Assembly: GCA_024276195.1 (NCBI GenBank)
Contig: JAJRXR010000015.1
Span: 1-43,304 of the forward strand
Source of the DNA: Planctomycetota bacterium
GTDB taxonomy: Bacteria; Planctomycetota; Phycisphaerae; Phycisphaerales; UBA1924
Reading direction: 5' to 3'
DNA length: 43,304 nucleotides
Part shown: positions 42,345-43,304 of the stretch, piece after piece
How the letters are laid out: each line of letters opens with the position of its first letter
How positions within the stretch are numbered: the first letter of the stretch is position 1
Position numbers and translations under genes: made by a program
The notes under the pieces: model-generated
Database searches by the model: none
Told to the model about the DNA's origin: nothing
Seen by the model: the letters and a program-made list of their open reading frames with translations, nothing else

Positions 42345-43304
42345 ACGTGCTGCCCGGTCGAGTTCGCCCGGTCGAGCCAGCGCGTCAGGTCCGCGTCGGT
42401 CCTCATCTGCGCCCACCGGTCCGGGTCTTGCGTCTTGTAGTGCGCCCGGATCGCCGCAGCCACGAGCCCCATGAACAAAGGCTGCGGGCGCAGCGGGCGG
42501 CTCGTCAGCTCCGGATGGAACTGCGCCCCGATAAAGTACGGGTGCGTGATCGGCTCGGGCTCACCCTCGTCCAGCGCGGGCGCCGTCGCCCGAAGCTCGA
42601 GAATCTGCATGATCGGCTGGTCTGGATGGCGCCCCGAGAACACCATCCCGCGCGATTCCAGACGCTCGATGAACGTCGGATCCACCTCATACCGGTGCCT
42701 GAACCGCTCGCGTGTGCTCGCCTTGCCCCCCACGAGGAACTGCGCCAGCGAGCCGGGCGTGATCTTGACGTCCTGCGCGCCCAGGCGCATCGTCCCGCCC
42801 AGGCCCTCGATCTTTTTCTGGTCGGGCAGCTCCGATATGACCGGCGTTGCGCACGCCGGGTCAAACTCCGTGCTCGACGCGTCGCCCAGCCCCAGCACGT
42901 TCCGCGCAAACTCGATCACCGCGACCTGGAACCCAAGGCAGATCCCCAGGTACGGGACCTTCCGCTCGCGGCAGAACCGCACGCACGCGATCTTCCCATC
43001 CACCCCGCGCGACCCGAACCCCCCGGGAACAATCACCCCGTCGAGCCCCGCCAGCTTCTCGGTCACGTTCTCGTTGCTGATCTCGGTCGTCTCAATCCAG
43101 CGCAGATTCACGACGCAGTCCAGATGCACCGAGCAGTGCTCGACCGCCTTCTCGATCGACGCGTACGCGTCGCGCAGCTCCGCGTACTTGCCCGTGATCC
43201 CGATCGACACCTCGCGCTCGCGCCGCCCCGTGAGCTTCCGCTCGAACGCCGACCAGGCGCGCCTTGCCTTGTCCTCGTGGCGCGTATCGACCCGGTCGTG
43301 CAGC
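42341..43304 (-). CDS. pyrG: CTP synthase, C-terminal part (5' end outside window)
   Basis: About 320 residues of the C-terminal glutaminase half; the frame stays open to the window edge, so the synthetase domain lies beyond 43304. It begins in the interdomain linker (WSAFERKLTG), then IGITGKYAELRDAY. Glutamine amidotransferase triad: nucleophile Cys in LGICLGFQ, and His and Glu in AQFHPELTSRP. Also visible are VPGGFGSRGVDGKI and TMRLGAQ. Makes CTP from UTP with glutamine nitrogen. The short C-terminal extension WLDRANSTGQHV is family-variable. Confidence 0.96.
   Translation of the reverse strand, partial: LHDRVDTRHEDKARRAWSAFERKLTGRREREVSIGITGKYAELRDAYASIEKAVEHCSVHLDCVVNLRWIETTEISNENVTEKLAGLDGVIVPGGFGSRGVDGKIACVRFCRERKVPYLGICLGFQVAVIEFARNVLGLGDASSTEFDPACATPVISELPDQKKIEGLGGTMRLGAQDVKITPGSLAQFLVGGKASTRERFRHRYEVDPTFIERLESRGMVFSGRHPDQPIMQILELRATAPALDEGEPEPITHPYFIGAQFHPELTSRPLRPQPLFMGLVAAAIRAHYKTQDPDRWAQMRTDADLTRWLDRANSTGQHV

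Overview
The window is a high-GC bacterial chromosome segment (roughly two-thirds G+C by eye, with lower-GC patches at about 150-800, 18.8-19.5 kb and 23.1-23.35 kb). Its gene families point to a planctomycete, most likely of the Phycisphaerae. The signs are two secreted proteins that end in the paired repeat closing in Gly-Cys-Pro (the GC-type dockerin-like ending), a pseudopilin-like protein, a PEP-CTERM-type protein, a fused SecD-SecF, and a small membrane protein with a C-terminal zinc ribbon. The lineage is an inference; there is no rRNA in the window.

Layout. 1-7.3 kb is an accessory, cell-surface region: the 3' end of an IS5-type transposase, a probably 5'-truncated calcium-loop/dockerin-like protein, a pseudopilin-like protein, a large internally duplicated secreted protein, a secreted esterase and a PEP-CTERM-type protein, separated by clear intrinsic terminators. 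7.3-9.0 kb carries map-trpA on the minus strand. 9.1-18.7 kb holds a complete histidine-utilisation pathway (hutI-hutG, hutU, hutH, all minus strand) interleaved with plus-strand genes: a diacylglycerol-kinase-like protein, a thioredoxin-like lipoprotein, a DUF2071 protein and a large protein with a pilin-like C-terminus. 18.8-24.8 kb has proS with a translationally coupled low-GC membrane gene, a QueC-like protein, a class III-like sirtuin without zinc cysteines, a 71-residue membrane protein, an SDR epimerase and a zinc-ribbon membrane protein.

24.8-27.7 kb is an envelope-sugar block (UDP-glucuronate decarboxylase-like, heptose epimerase hldD, LysM protein). 27.8-35.4 kb is a minus-strand membrane and protein-export block: site-2 protease, rhomboid, tgt, yajC and secDF in transcription order. 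The two intramembrane proteases share the same C-terminal tail. 35.6-43.3 kb has a 27-residue-repeat protein, eno, phoU, gcvT, panC, a PilZ-like protein, an unknown gene and the 3' part of pyrG.

Structure beyond genes: (i) a 168-bp composite of nested palindromes upstream of proS, with compensatory base changes between its two inner hairpins; (ii) a second short palindrome family, one copy at 24.8 kb and three at 38.7 kb; (iii) at least a dozen genes with a -10-like hexamer only 5-9 nt before the start codon and no Shine-Dalgarno sequence, suggesting widespread leaderless mRNAs; (iv) five convergent gene pairs whose stop codons overlap or lie within 3 nt. I found no tRNA, rRNA, CRISPR array or prophage.
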